A stretch of 64,000 bases of DNA from Deltaproteobacteria bacterium (GTDB lineage: Bacteria > Myxococcota_A > Polyangia > Haliangiales > SHYZ01). The translations under genes and the position numbers were made by a program. The notes beneath the pieces were generated by a model. It was not told the DNA's origin. It saw nothing but the letters and a program-made list of their open reading frames with translations, and did not search any database. Shown here one piece after another: positions 34,954 through 43,810 of this stretch (the stretch's first letter is position 1; every line of letters begins with the position of its first letter). Location: NCBI GenBank assembly GCA_016210055.1, contig JACQUZ010000055.1, forward strand, positions 1 through 64,000, read 5' to 3'.

Positions 34954-36498
34954 ATGACACGTTGGACCATAGTTGCCTTCGTCGCCCTTGCTTCGGGATG
35001 CATCGGAGAAGATTCTGGCGAGTCCCATCTCGATGTTCATGATGATGAGCGCCCGCCCATCGGGGGCGCACCCGCCGAGCAAAGCGACATCCTCATCTTG
35101 GGGACCTCGGTGACGGGGGACCACGACAGCCTCGAGGCCCGCGTGGCCCATGCCATGGGATTGACCGTTCGCATTGTCACCGCCGCGGAGTGGGGGGCGA
35201 TGACGACCGACGAGTTCGCGTCCTACCGCGCCATCGTCATTGGGGACCCGGACTGCGCCGACACGCCCGACTTCATGGCAGCCGCCATCCAGAACAGGGC
35301 AACCTGGTCGCCTGTGGTGCGCGGCAACGTCTTCTTCATCGCGACCGATCCGGTCCACCACCAGCTCGACGGAGGGGAAGAGGTGACCCGGCGAGGGATC
35401 GCCTTCGCGGCCGCTGCCCCGGCAAAGACCGGCCTGTACTTGACCACGAGCTGCGCCTTTTCTACCGCCCCGTCGGGAACACCCATCGAGGTTTTGGCCG
35501 AGCTCGGCACGTTTACGGTGGGGGAACAGGCCGGGTGCCCCAACGACGCGCACATCATAGCGAGGCATCCAGCCCTGGAGGGGCTCACCGACGCCCACCT
35601 GTCGGGGTGGAACTGCTCGGCGCATGGCGGGTTTGAGTCATGGCCGAGGAACTTCGAGGTGCTCGTGATCGCGACCAACATCCCCTCCCCCTTCCGCGCT
35701 CCAGACGGGACCAGCGGCGCGCCGTTCGTCCTGTCCCGCGGGGCCATCCCCATCAACTGCGGCAACGGAACCCTGGAGCAGCCTGAGGAGTGCGACGACG
35801 GCAACAACTCCGACAGCGACGGCTGCGACAGCTCCTGCAACCTAGAGCAGGGGACCAACCAGGCGCCGGTAGCCCGCTGCAAGGATGTCACGGTGGCCGC
35901 AGGGGAAAGCTGCCGCGCCTGCGCCGCCATCGACGACGGGTCCTTTGATCCAGACGGGACGCCCGTTGCCATGAGCGCCATGCCGGCTTGTGATTACCCA
36001 GTTGGCGAGACGGCGGTCACGCTGACAGTGACCGATCCGCAGGGCGCGTCCGCCACGTGCAGCGCCAAGGTCGTCGTAGAGGATCAGGGCGCACCAAAGA
36101 TCACCGTCAAGCCCCTGCTCCTTTGGCCTCCGAACCACAAGATGCACGAGCTCCGCCTGTCCGACTGCGTGGCAGAGGCGACGAGCGCCTGCGGAGGCCC
36201 CATTGACGTCGACACGGCGGGCGAGATCCTTTCCATCTACAGCGATGAGCCCGAGGACTCCCGCGGCAATGGCGACGGCAACACGCTCCAGGATATCGTC
36301 ATCGTCGGCCCCAGCACGTTCCGCGTGCGTGCCGAGCGGAACGGTTGCGGAAACGGGCGGGTGTACGGCATCAAGTTCCGCGTGACCAAGGAGAGTGGTT
36401 CCACGGACGCCACCTGCTTCGTCGGCGTTCCGCACGACCAATCTGGGGCTGCTCCAGTCGATGATGGCGCGGGCGCCGGATACACGGTCACGAGGTAG
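34954..36498 (+). CDS. Lipoprotein with Myxococcus cysteine-rich repeat and Ig-like domains
   Basis: 514 residues from the ATG at 34954 with GGGAG 8 nt upstream. The signal peptide ends ALASGC (lipobox). Residues about 30-255 look like an alpha/beta globular domain. A myxobacterial disulfide-rich repeat follows (CGNGTLEQPEECDDG to CDSSC), then two beta-sandwich-like domains with a PKD/HYR look (VARCKDVTVAAGESC; ATCSAKVVVEDQGAP) and a final Cys-containing domain. This architecture is typical of surface or secreted adhesin-like lipoproteins of myxobacteria. Role unknown. Confidence 0.8.
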   Translation: MTRWTIVAFVALASGCIGEDSGESHLDVHDDERPPIGGAPAEQSDILILGTSVTGDHDSLEARVAHAMGLTVRIVTAAEWGAMTTDEFASYRAIVIGDPDCADTPDFMAAAIQNRATWSPVVRGNVFFIATDPVHHQLDGGEEVTRRGIAFAAAAPAKTGLYLTTSCAFSTAPSGTPIEVLAELGTFTVGEQAGCPNDAHIIARHPALEGLTDAHLSGWNCSAHGGFESWPRNFEVLVIATNIPSPFRAPDGTSGAPFVLSRGAIPINCGNGTLEQPEECDDGNNSDSDGCDSSCNLEQGTNQAPVARCKDVTVAAGESCRACAAIDDGSFDPDGTPVAMSAMPACDYPVGETAVTLTVTDPQGASATCSAKVVVEDQGAPKITVKPLLLWPPNHKMHELRLSDCVAEATSACGGPIDVDTAGEILSIYSDEPEDSRGNGDGNTLQDIVIVGPSTFRVRAERNGCGNGRVYGIKFRVTKESGSTDATCFVGVPHDQSGAAPVDDGAGAGYTVTR

Positions 36499-36543
36499 CC
36501 ACTCTTATGCTAGCTTTCCCCTCCTAAGGAGCGGAAAGCGTCG

Positions 36544-37629
36544 ATGTCCAAGCGAGTCCTCGTCGTCGGATGCGGTGCGATAGGCGGTGTCATTTCTGCG
36601 CGCCTGGCGCGTGCACGGGTGGACGTCACCCCAGTGACTGGAAACCCGAACATCGCCAGGACGATTTCGTCGCACGGATTCCAGGTGCGGGAATTCGGAG
36701 GTGAGACGTGGAGCGCGCGAGCTCGGGATCCGGTGGTGCACGCGCGCGAGCTCCCGTCGGGGGAGCGATTTGGTACCTGCATCGTGGCGACCAAGTCCAC
36801 GAGTCTTGTACCGGCGTTGGAAGCGGTACTCCCCTACCTCGCGCCGGATGCCTTCGTGGTGTGCTGCCAAAACGGGCTCCCTGAAGAACTGGCTGCTGGC
36901 GTCGTGGGGAAAGATCGAGTCCTCGGGTGCGTCGTCGTGTTCGGCGCCACCATGGAGGTGCCGGGGGAGTACGTGGTGACATCCAAGACGAGCAGCCTCC
37001 AGCTCGGACGCCCGTTCCTCTCGTCACCATCCCTTTCGAGCGTGGAGAGCATTCTCGCGCACGTGGCGCCCGTCCACGTCGTGCAAAACCTCACGGCGTG
37101 CCGCCTGAGCAAGCTGGCCATCAACTGCGCCACGAGCACCTTGGGCGCCGTTTCTGGGGAACGCCTCGGCAGCCTGCTCGCACGCCGGCTCGTGCGCCGA
37201 ATTGTCCTCGAGATCTGGACCGAAGTGGCGGAAGTAGCGCGGGCGAGCGGAATCGCCATGGTCAAGGTGCCTGGCACCCTCGACATCGCCAAGCTCGCGC
37301 TCACCCCACAAGAACGCGCAGCGCCGCTCGGTTCCCCGACGCTCATGGCCAAGCACTCCATCATCATGGCAGTTGGGTTAAAGTACCGAAGGATGCGTTC
37401 GTCGATGCTCATCGCCTTGGAGCGGGGACGAACGCCCGAGATTGATTTCTTAAACGGTGAGATCTCTCGCCGGGGAAGGGCGCTCGGCGTGCCCACCCCC
37501 GTGAACGACCGCCTCGTCCAGATGGTTCACGAAATCATGCAAGGGAAACGCGCGCCCTCGGTCGATCACCTCCGGGAGGTTTATGAAGATCTCGTCCTGC
37601 AAAGGATCATTCCACGCCTTGCCGCCTAA
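36544..37629 (+). CDS. panE: 2-dehydropantoate 2-reductase (ApbA/PanE family)
   Basis: 361 residues. An N-terminal Rossmann domain begins VLVVGCGAIGGVISARLA, and the middle has VATKS and CCQNGLPEE, followed by the all-helical C-terminal domain with KLAINCATSTLGA, carrying the family's catalytic Lys region, and a late PTPVNDRL motif. It would reduce ketopantoate to pantoate with NADPH in coenzyme A synthesis. Family members also act on other 2-oxo acids, so panE is likely but not certain. The Ser/Thr kinase gene follows on the same strand. Confidence 0.88.
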   Translation: MSKRVLVVGCGAIGGVISARLARARVDVTPVTGNPNIARTISSHGFQVREFGGETWSARARDPVVHARELPSGERFGTCIVATKSTSLVPALEAVLPYLAPDAFVVCCQNGLPEELAAGVVGKDRVLGCVVVFGATMEVPGEYVVTSKTSSLQLGRPFLSSPSLSSVESILAHVAPVHVVQNLTACRLSKLAINCATSTLGAVSGERLGSLLARRLVRRIVLEIWTEVAEVARASGIAMVKVPGTLDIAKLALTPQERAAPLGSPTLMAKHSIIMAVGLKYRRMRSSMLIALERGRTPEIDFLNGEISRRGRALGVPTPVNDRLVQMVHEIMQGKRAPSVDHLREVYEDLVLQRIIPRLAA

Positions 37630-37714
37630 GGGCCCGCCGCAGACAATCGACGACTCGCAACTGACCCCGCAGGGCACGGAGTCGCTTGGGAAGCCAAGGT
37701 CCACCCTCCGCCGC

Positions 37715-39283
37715 ATGATCTTGCCCCCGCCGGGCGGTGATAGACTCACCACCGACCAGCTGCGCCAAGTCGCACGCATCCGGTCGGTTGCGGTCGCGGT
37801 CGCGATCCTCATTGACGTGCTCCTCGTTGCAACGCTGCGCGATGCCCGTTTTTTCCGACTGAACATCCTGGACACCTTTGCGGCGGTCAACGTGGGGCTC
37901 CTGGGCGTCGACCTCATCGTGACACTGCAGTGGCTCAGGCAGGGGCATCCACGGCCTCGCCTGCAAGGCCTGTGCGTGCTCTTGGAGGCCTTCGCCTGCA
38001 CGGTGTGGATCCAGGTGACTGGAACGGTCTCCAGCTATTTCCTCCTCGGCGGCTTCTTGCTCCTCGTCCTGTATCGGCTGTTCCTGGGCTACAGCATGGG
38101 CCTGTGGAGCGCGGCGTGCGTCATCTTCTTGCACGTAGGAGCATTCAGCCTCGAGGAGCTCGGGATCCTCAGGCCTGCCTCGCTCTTCGTCGCCGACCTG
38201 AGCGCTCTCTACTCGCAGCCGCATTTCCGCGTCGGCGCCCTCGCGTCCATCCAGTTCTGCTACGTGCTGGCCTTCTTCACCTGTGGTCTCCTCGGCGACG
38301 CGCTGCGCGCCAAGGAGGTCGCGCTCCTTTCTGCTCGGCAGCACCTCCAACGCGCTACCACCGAGTGCCAACCCGGTCGCCTGACGGGACACCTATTGGC
38401 TCAGAAGTATTTCCTTGGGGAATTACTTGGCCGCGGGGGAATGGGTGAGGTCTACCAAGGCCGGCGCTTGGATGACGGCACAGACGTGGCGGTCAAGGTG
38501 CTCTACTCGCACCTGTCGGAGACCCCAGAGATCCTCGAGCGCTTTCGCCGCGAGGTTCAGGCGTCGGCGCGCTTGCCACGGTCCTTGGTGGCTCCCGTCC
38601 TCGACTTCGGGAGCACCGCCACGGGAACGCACTACCTCGTCATGGAGCTCTTGCATGGTGAAGACCTGGGCGCCCTCCTCCGGCGTCGCGGCAAGATGCC
38701 CCTTGAAGAGATCTTGCCGCTCGTCGACCAGCTCGCCATGGCGCTCGGCGCCGCTCACGGCGCGGGCGTGGTTCATCGGGATCTCAAGCCGCAGAACATT
38801 TTTATTTCGGGCGACGGGGTCCGCCTCCTCGATTTTGGCGTGTCCCGCCTGCAAGAGGGGACGAGCGCTCTCACCCAGACCGCGGCAGTCCTGGGCACCC
38901 CTGGGTACCTCGCCCCAGAACAGGTCGCATCCCATCTAGGAAAGATAAGCGCGCGGACCGACGTTTTTGCCCTCGGAGTCGTCGTGTATCGGGCGCTGAC
39001 GGGGCAGAACGCCTTTCTGTCGCAGAACGCTGCCGCTGCGGTTTACGAGGCGGTGAACGTGGATCCGCCGCCCCCAAGCCGTCTCGTACCGGGATTGCCG
39101 ATTCAGGTGGACTACGTGCTCACGCTGGCCTTGGCCAAAAGGCCGGAGGACCGCTATGCAGGCGCCAACGAGCTTGCGCGCGACCTCCACTTGGCGGCTG
39201 CCGATTCCTTGCCGGAGCCTACGTGCCAGCGGGCAGGGGCGCTGGGATCTGGCACGCGTTCGACGACGACTACATTGGCGTAA
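37715..39283 (+). CDS. Membrane Ser/Thr protein kinase with N-terminal multi-helix domain
   Basis: 522 residues from the ATG at 37715; an ATG at 37583 with GGGAGG close by would add 44 residues and overlap panE by 47 nt. About six hydrophobic helices fill residues 15-200. The Hanks-type kinase domain follows: GRGGMGEVYQG, VAVKVLY (ATP-binding Lys), HRDLKPQN, LLDFGVS, GTPGYLAPEQ. Catalytic residues are intact. Unusually the membrane domain precedes the kinase, whereas many bacterial kinases have the reverse order. It is the only Ser/Thr kinase in the window and so the nearest candidate partner of the FHA protein at 56256. Confidence 0.9.
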   Translation: MILPPPGGDRLTTDQLRQVARIRSVAVAVAILIDVLLVATLRDARFFRLNILDTFAAVNVGLLGVDLIVTLQWLRQGHPRPRLQGLCVLLEAFACTVWIQVTGTVSSYFLLGGFLLLVLYRLFLGYSMGLWSAACVIFLHVGAFSLEELGILRPASLFVADLSALYSQPHFRVGALASIQFCYVLAFFTCGLLGDALRAKEVALLSARQHLQRATTECQPGRLTGHLLAQKYFLGELLGRGGMGEVYQGRRLDDGTDVAVKVLYSHLSETPEILERFRREVQASARLPRSLVAPVLDFGSTATGTHYLVMELLHGEDLGALLRRRGKMPLEEILPLVDQLAMALGAAHGAGVVHRDLKPQNIFISGDGVRLLDFGVSRLQEGTSALTQTAAVLGTPGYLAPEQVASHLGKISARTDVFALGVVVYRALTGQNAFLSQNAAAAVYEAVNVDPPPPSRLVPGLPIQVDYVLTLALAKRPEDRYAGANELARDLHLAAADSLPEPTCQRAGALGSGTRSTTTTLA

Positions 39284-39288
39284 TGGAA

Positions 39289-39305
39289 GGCTTGGAACCC
39301 AAGCC
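39289..39305. terminator. Possible bidirectional terminator hairpin
   Basis: GGCTTGG-AAC-CCAAGCC, a perfect 7-bp stem, lies in the 60-bp gap between the convergent kinase and GMC oxidoreductase genes, 6 nt after the kinase stop. No strong T-run flanks it, so termination efficiency is uncertain. Confidence 0.5.
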
Positions 39306-39343
39306 GCTTGACTACCTATCGATGTGACTTGGCATGGTTGCAC

Positions 39344-40873
39344 TCAGATCCGCTCCCCAGCGGTCACGATCGCCCTCCCCACGTGCAAGCCCAGGGCGTA
39401 AATCGATAGCTGTGGGGGCACCCCAATAGAGGACGGAAAGAGAGATCCGTCTGCAAGCCAGAGTCCGCGGAGGTGGTGGTGTTTCCCGTCGCTTCCTACC
39501 GCCGACTTCGCCGGGTTGTCTCCCATGGGCACCGACGCCATGGGGTGCACCCCGGTCACATCCAACAGGCCGCGGCGAAGCTCCATGGCCTTGATGTCGT
39601 CGTAGGCCTGCCCTCGTTCGATGATCCTCGTCGGTGAGGACGGGACGATGACGCGGCTCGCGCCAGCGGCGAAGAGCAGGTGGACCGACGCCCAAAGCCC
39701 GTGCATGAGCTCCCGTCGGTCTGCCGCATTAGGCCAGTAGTCGATCCGCAAGCTAAGCTCTCCCTCATGCCTCACGGTTCCCGCGGTGCGGTCATGAAGC
39801 ATGGCCGTCAAGGCGCCGAGGTGCGCGTAGCGAGACATCAATGCCCGATGGGCCTCCCCATGCCCGGGGAGCATGGTAGACACGCCCATCGGATGCGCAA
39901 GCACGGGCACGATCCAGGTTCGGTGCCCGCCTGGGTCCGCGAAATCGAGGAATTCGACGCATTCAAACGCCTGGGGAATACCGATCCAAGCTTGGACGGG
40001 CTCTTGGAAGTCACCAGCAGCGACCAGGGCCGGGTGAATGCGCAGGCCCCGCCCGGTCTCACCGCTCGGATCGGGAACCTGCGATCGCAACAGCAATGAA
40101 GGACTTGCCGTCGCCGACGCAGCGACGCAGGCACGAGGCGTCGTCACCATGACCTCACCGAGCGGGCGGTGGGTCACGGGCTCCACCGCCACTGCGCGCA
40201 CCGCGCTGACTCGTCCTCCTCCATGCTCCACGCGCACCACCTGGCAGGAAGCCAGGATCTGGGCGCCGGCCGCCACCGCGCGTGGTATCACGACTTTCAA
40301 AGCGTTGTTCTTCGCGTTGTACCTGCAGCCTATCTCGCAGAAGCCGCTGCCAATGCACCCAGTTCGGTTATGAGAAAGCCCGCCTCCAGCCCAACCGAGG
40401 ACCTGGCACCCCTTTTCGAGCAGCCGATTGTGCGTGTTCCATTGGCTTTGAGGAATCGGGGCCACTGATAAGAGCGCTTCCACCTCCGAATAGAGGGACT
40501 CCCACGTGGAGGGGGGAAGCTTGGACAGGCCACGCTCTTCTCGCCACGCGGTCAAGACGGCGGGTGGAATGCGCTTGCAGAGGTTCAGGTTGTGGATCGT
40601 CGACCCACCCACGCCCTTGCCTTGGTGAATTCGCACGTAATGATCGGCGGTCGTTCTGGAAGCTGAGTCCCAGTACAGGCGAGGAAACATCTGCTCCTCG
40701 CGCTGGGTGAATTGGGAGGGCGTAAGGAACTCGCCTGCCTCGAGGACCACCACGCGCATCCCGGCTTCGGCCGCCACCATGGCGGCCATGGCGCCTCCCG
40801 GGCCTGCACCGATCACGCAGAGATCGGCGTCGAGAGTCATGGGCAGGCGGAGGCTTGGCGTATCGAAGATCAC
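39344..40873 (-). CDS. GMC-family FAD-dependent oxidoreductase
   Basis: 509 residues. The N-terminal FAD-binding motif is VIGAGPGGAMAAMVAAEAG with EAG at the strand end. GVGGSTIHNL is the second flavin-contact segment. Cys-rich CIGSGFCEIGC lies near residues 165-175. The C-terminus has GVHPMASVPMG and LWLADGSLFPSSIGVPPQLSI, the GMC region holding the active-site His. Expected reaction: oxidation of an alcohol, sugar or lipid hydroxyl. No export signal is present; GMC subunits of gluconate-type dehydrogenases are co-exported with a Tat-bearing small subunit. The GTG start overlaps the stop of the upstream fusion gene (GTGA). Confidence 0.9.
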   Translation of the reverse strand: MIFDTPSLRLPMTLDADLCVIGAGPGGAMAAMVAAEAGMRVVVLEAGEFLTPSQFTQREEQMFPRLYWDSASRTTADHYVRIHQGKGVGGSTIHNLNLCKRIPPAVLTAWREERGLSKLPPSTWESLYSEVEALLSVAPIPQSQWNTHNRLLEKGCQVLGWAGGGLSHNRTGCIGSGFCEIGCRYNAKNNALKVVIPRAVAAGAQILASCQVVRVEHGGGRVSAVRAVAVEPVTHRPLGEVMVTTPRACVAASATASPSLLLRSQVPDPSGETGRGLRIHPALVAAGDFQEPVQAWIGIPQAFECVEFLDFADPGGHRTWIVPVLAHPMGVSTMLPGHGEAHRALMSRYAHLGALTAMLHDRTAGTVRHEGELSLRIDYWPNAADRRELMHGLWASVHLLFAAGASRVIVPSSPTRIIERGQAYDDIKAMELRRGLLDVTGVHPMASVPMGDNPAKSAVGSDGKHHHLRGLWLADGSLFPSSIGVPPQLSIYALGLHVGRAIVTAGERI

Positions 40874-42531
40874 CGCAGCACGCCCCTGGGATTGGCTCCC
40901 GCTGGCGCTCGGAGAGCGCCTAATGGGGATTCCTCGGACGGGAGATTGCTATTAGCTTCGATTCCAATCCAGGGACCGGAATACCCAATTGCTCTCCACG
41001 CCCGAGGGTCCTGATAATAACCAGCCATGCAGAGATCTCGGATTCCTCGGTAGGCCTGCGCCACGAGGCCACGACGCCTGCTCATGGTGCCGAGCAACTC
41101 GTCGCGATCGGTGGGGGCGAGCCGGGTGAATCGCGCCACCTTGAGGCCAATCGGAGTGCCTTGCTCAATGAAATGGAGCAAGAGATGGATCTCCTTAATG
41201 AGATCGTTGGGCAAGCCGACGAGATAGCGATCCACGTGGGCCGCGATCTCTATCGGGGTGGGACCTAGCGGCTCGATGGGCACGATGGCCTCGGCTGCCG
41301 CGCTCACGATGAACGCCTCCCGTGGAGAAAGTACTACCCCGCGCCAGCCGTCCAGCTCGGGATAGAAACCGAGACGATGCCACGCGAGGAGCCCGGCCCC
41401 GATCGCCGCGGAACCGCCCACGACGAGCTGCCGCCGAGTGAGCCCGCGCCCGGCCCGGCCACGTCCAAGATCGCGCTGGAGCTTTCGAGGCAGCCGCTCG
41501 CGCCAGCCATCCTCGACGTCCGGAAGCTGGCCCCGGGCCGTGTGCCAAAACAGGAAGTGCTCACCTTTCGCTTGCTCAGCATCGTGAAGGAGAGCGGCCA
41601 TGGCCTTTCCCGTGTAGACCTCCTCGAGGTGAAGCCCACACGACGAGAGCACGTCGCATGCATTTCTCGAGGCTGGCGTGCCCGTTCCATACCCGGGACC
41701 CAATTGCGACCGATCTATTTCAATGAGCCCAGGCGTGATATGGGCAGCTTCCATAACCCCTAAATCAACCAGCCACTTGCACAGGGCCGCGCGCAGCCCG
41801 TCAAGACGGGCCTTCGCCGTAAAGAGCCGCTCGACCACCGCGACCGCACGCACGCGTGACCGGAGTCCGGCAAGAGCGAGCCCGACGGATAGTCCCGCCG
41901 CGGTTCCTCCACTCCCAAGCGCTACGTACACGCGCTCTGGCTCTGGAAGAAGCCCAGCTCTGACTTGGGAACCGAGCTCAAGGGCGGCACGAACGAGACC
42001 AACCATGCCCGATTCGGTGGTGCCCCCTGGCGGCACGATGGGACGGCGCCGCCACGCGCTCGGCAGCACCAGCGTGGGCTGCCAAAGAGCGAGCGAGGAA
42101 CGGGTGCGGTAATAACGTAGCACCGTCGGCCCCGAGGCAATGAGGGCCAGGTTCTGCTCGATGTACTCGGTCACTGTCTGATGAAAGCAGTGCGCGACCA
42201 AGCGACGCCCCAAAGCCCTGGCGGCCTGCGCCACGGCCACGAGGTGCCCCGAGCCAATGGCGCCCACCGAATGCCACGTCTCCGCCTGGGCGAGCATGGG
42301 CTGGGCGAGAAGGTAATCGAGCTTGCGAGGCTTGGTTCCCCCGCCGAGCACCGGGATGAGGTCGTCTCGCTTGACGTGAAGAGATCCGAGCCCCAAGCGC
42401 TGCGCGAGCTCACCCAGTTCCTCGACGGGCGACGGCCCTTGGATCCAGCCGAGGCGGGGAATCGCGCTGAGCTTCTCGATGGGCAACGGTTCGCGCACGG
42501 CCTCACTCCCGTCGGTGTCGAAACCTAGCAT
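40870..42531 (-). CDS. Fusion: PLP-dependent deaminase-like domain + internal Tat-like segment + gluconate dehydrogenase subunit 3-like domain
   Basis: 553 residues from the ATG at 42531 (AAGGA upstream). Residues about 25-350 resemble D-cysteine desulfhydrase/ACC deaminase: KRDDLIPVLGGGTKPRKLDYLL (PLP Lys67) and the phosphate loop GSGGTAAGLS. Residues 365-384 read TRRQLVVGG plus a hydrophobic run, like a twin-arginine signal, but buried inside the protein. Residues about 390-540 look like gluconate 2-dehydrogenase subunit 3 (LSPREAFIVSAAAEAIVP, DRYLVGLP, CMAGYY). I see no stop or frameshift between the parts. The next gene is a GMC oxidoreductase, the normal partner of subunit 3. The fusion looks genuine in sequence, but how it could be exported is unclear. 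Confidence 0.82.
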   Translation of the reverse strand: MLGFDTDGSEAVREPLPIEKLSAIPRLGWIQGPSPVEELGELAQRLGLGSLHVKRDDLIPVLGGGTKPRKLDYLLAQPMLAQAETWHSVGAIGSGHLVAVAQAARALGRRLVAHCFHQTVTEYIEQNLALIASGPTVLRYYRTRSSLALWQPTLVLPSAWRRRPIVPPGGTTESGMVGLVRAALELGSQVRAGLLPEPERVYVALGSGGTAAGLSVGLALAGLRSRVRAVAVVERLFTAKARLDGLRAALCKWLVDLGVMEAAHITPGLIEIDRSQLGPGYGTGTPASRNACDVLSSCGLHLEEVYTGKAMAALLHDAEQAKGEHFLFWHTARGQLPDVEDGWRERLPRKLQRDLGRGRAGRGLTRRQLVVGGSAAIGAGLLAWHRLGFYPELDGWRGVVLSPREAFIVSAAAEAIVPIEPLGPTPIEIAAHVDRYLVGLPNDLIKEIHLLLHFIEQGTPIGLKVARFTRLAPTDRDELLGTMSRRRGLVAQAYRGIRDLCMAGYYQDPRAWRAIGYSGPWIGIEANSNLPSEESPLGALRAPAGANPRGVLR

Positions 42532-42568
42532 GGAGGGTCCTTGGGAAAAAGCGAGTAGTCTACCGCCA

Positions 42569-43723
42569 ATGGACGCTCGCACCCCTTCCGAACGAAACCA
42601 AGCCATCGACCTCCTCCGAGGCCTCGTCATGGTCTTAATGGCATTGGATCACGTGAGAGACTACTTCGGCGATCCACTCCTCGATCCCACGGATCCAGCC
42701 AAGGCGTCGGTGGCCCTCTTCTTCACTCGCTGGGTCACTCACCTGTGCGCCCCGACGTTCGTGTTCCTGGCGGGCGCATCGGCGTACCTCTCCGCGGCCC
42801 GCAAGGGAAAGCGAGAAACCACGGCCTTCCTGGTCAAGCGCGGATTGTGGCTCATCGTTCTCGAGCTCACGGTCATTCGCCTTGCTTGGGTCTTCGACTT
42901 CACTTGGTCCATGACCTGGCTGCAGGTGATTTGGGCCCTCGGCGTGTCCATGATCTTCTTGGCCGCCCTAGCTTGGCTTCCCATGAAAGCGATCGCCGCA
43001 ATTGGCGTGGTGCTGGTCGCCGGGCACAATCTCTTCGACACAACGCACGTATCGGGTGGGGGGCTGGCCGACTTCGGGTGGGCATTCCTCCACGAGCAAG
43101 CCTCATTTCGTCCGCTTGAAGGCGTGGAGATCGGCGTGTTTTACCCGGTCCTTCCATGGATCGGCGTGATGGCGCTCGGCTGGGTATTCGGCAGCCAAGT
43201 TGAGCGTCCGCTTGTGGAGCGAAAGCGGGTCGCGCTCACCGTCGGCGTCATTCTCCTCGCGGCCTTCGTCGTTCTGCGCACGACGGGCGCCTACGGCGAC
43301 CCTCACTCTTGGGCGGGGGCAGAACCACCCATGTCGACCGTGATGGCCTTTCTGCGCCTGGAGAAATACCCGCCGTCGCTCCAGTTTCTACTCGCGACCT
43401 TGGGCATCATGATGCTTCTCTACGCCGCGCTCCACGTTCGCCCAGTTCCCGCGTGGCACCCCTTGCTGGTCTTCGGCCGGGTTCCCCTCTTCTATTACAT
43501 CGTCCACCTCTACGTGATCCACGTGCTCGCCCTCCTGGCTCTAGGCTGGAAGAACGGTGCGATTTCGTGGAGCCATGACGTATTCGCCGCAGGTGGCGCT
43601 GGTTGGTCGCTCCCGAGCGTCCACGCGACTTGGCTGGTCGTGGTGGTGGTGCTCTATGCGCCGTCACGTTGGTTTGCGGCGGTCAAGGCCCGTTACGGCA
43701 AGTGGTGGTTGTCTTACCTCTAG
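42569..43723 (+). CDS. DUF1624/HGSNAT-type membrane acyltransferase-like protein
   Basis: 384 residues from the ATG at 42569. About nine to ten hydrophobic helices. The N-terminal signature QAIDLLRGLVMVLMALDHVRDYF is typical of bacterial relatives of heparan-alpha-glucosaminide N-acetyltransferase; His in LDHVRD is the presumed catalytic region. These integral membrane proteins transfer acyl groups across the membrane onto sugars. It diverges from the PLP fusion gene across only 37 bp. Substrate unknown. Confidence 0.85.
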   Translation: MDARTPSERNQAIDLLRGLVMVLMALDHVRDYFGDPLLDPTDPAKASVALFFTRWVTHLCAPTFVFLAGASAYLSAARKGKRETTAFLVKRGLWLIVLELTVIRLAWVFDFTWSMTWLQVIWALGVSMIFLAALAWLPMKAIAAIGVVLVAGHNLFDTTHVSGGGLADFGWAFLHEQASFRPLEGVEIGVFYPVLPWIGVMALGWVFGSQVERPLVERKRVALTVGVILLAAFVVLRTTGAYGDPHSWAGAEPPMSTVMAFLRLEKYPPSLQFLLATLGIMMLLYAALHVRPVPAWHPLLVFGRVPLFYYIVHLYVIHVLALLALGWKNGAISWSHDVFAAGGAGWSLPSVHATWLVVVVVLYAPSRWFAAVKARYGKWWLSYL

Positions 43724-43734
43724 CCTTACCCTGC

Positions 43735-43765
43735 CATTGGCCAATGATGTGTGACCCATTACAAT
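43735..43765 (+). promoter_or_regulatory. Sigma-70-type promoter with palindromic operator, start of the surface operon
   Basis: -35 TTGGCC (43737-43742), a 17-bp spacer and -10 TACAAT (43760-43765). A perfect 12-bp palindrome CATTGGCCAATG (43735-43746) covers the -35, so a repressor or activator could control it. The start would be near 43772, about 40 nt before the ATG at 43811, in a markedly AT-rich stretch. Confidence 0.7.
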
Positions 43766-43810
43766 AAAAAAAGCTATTCAGGCCACGCCATTTTCATATA
43801 GCGTGTGCTT

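Noticed and set aside
34666-35625. Minus-strand frame reaching into the hairpin region
   Set aside because: It is antisense to the cysteine-repeat lipoprotein, and its end is low-complexity translation of the hairpins.
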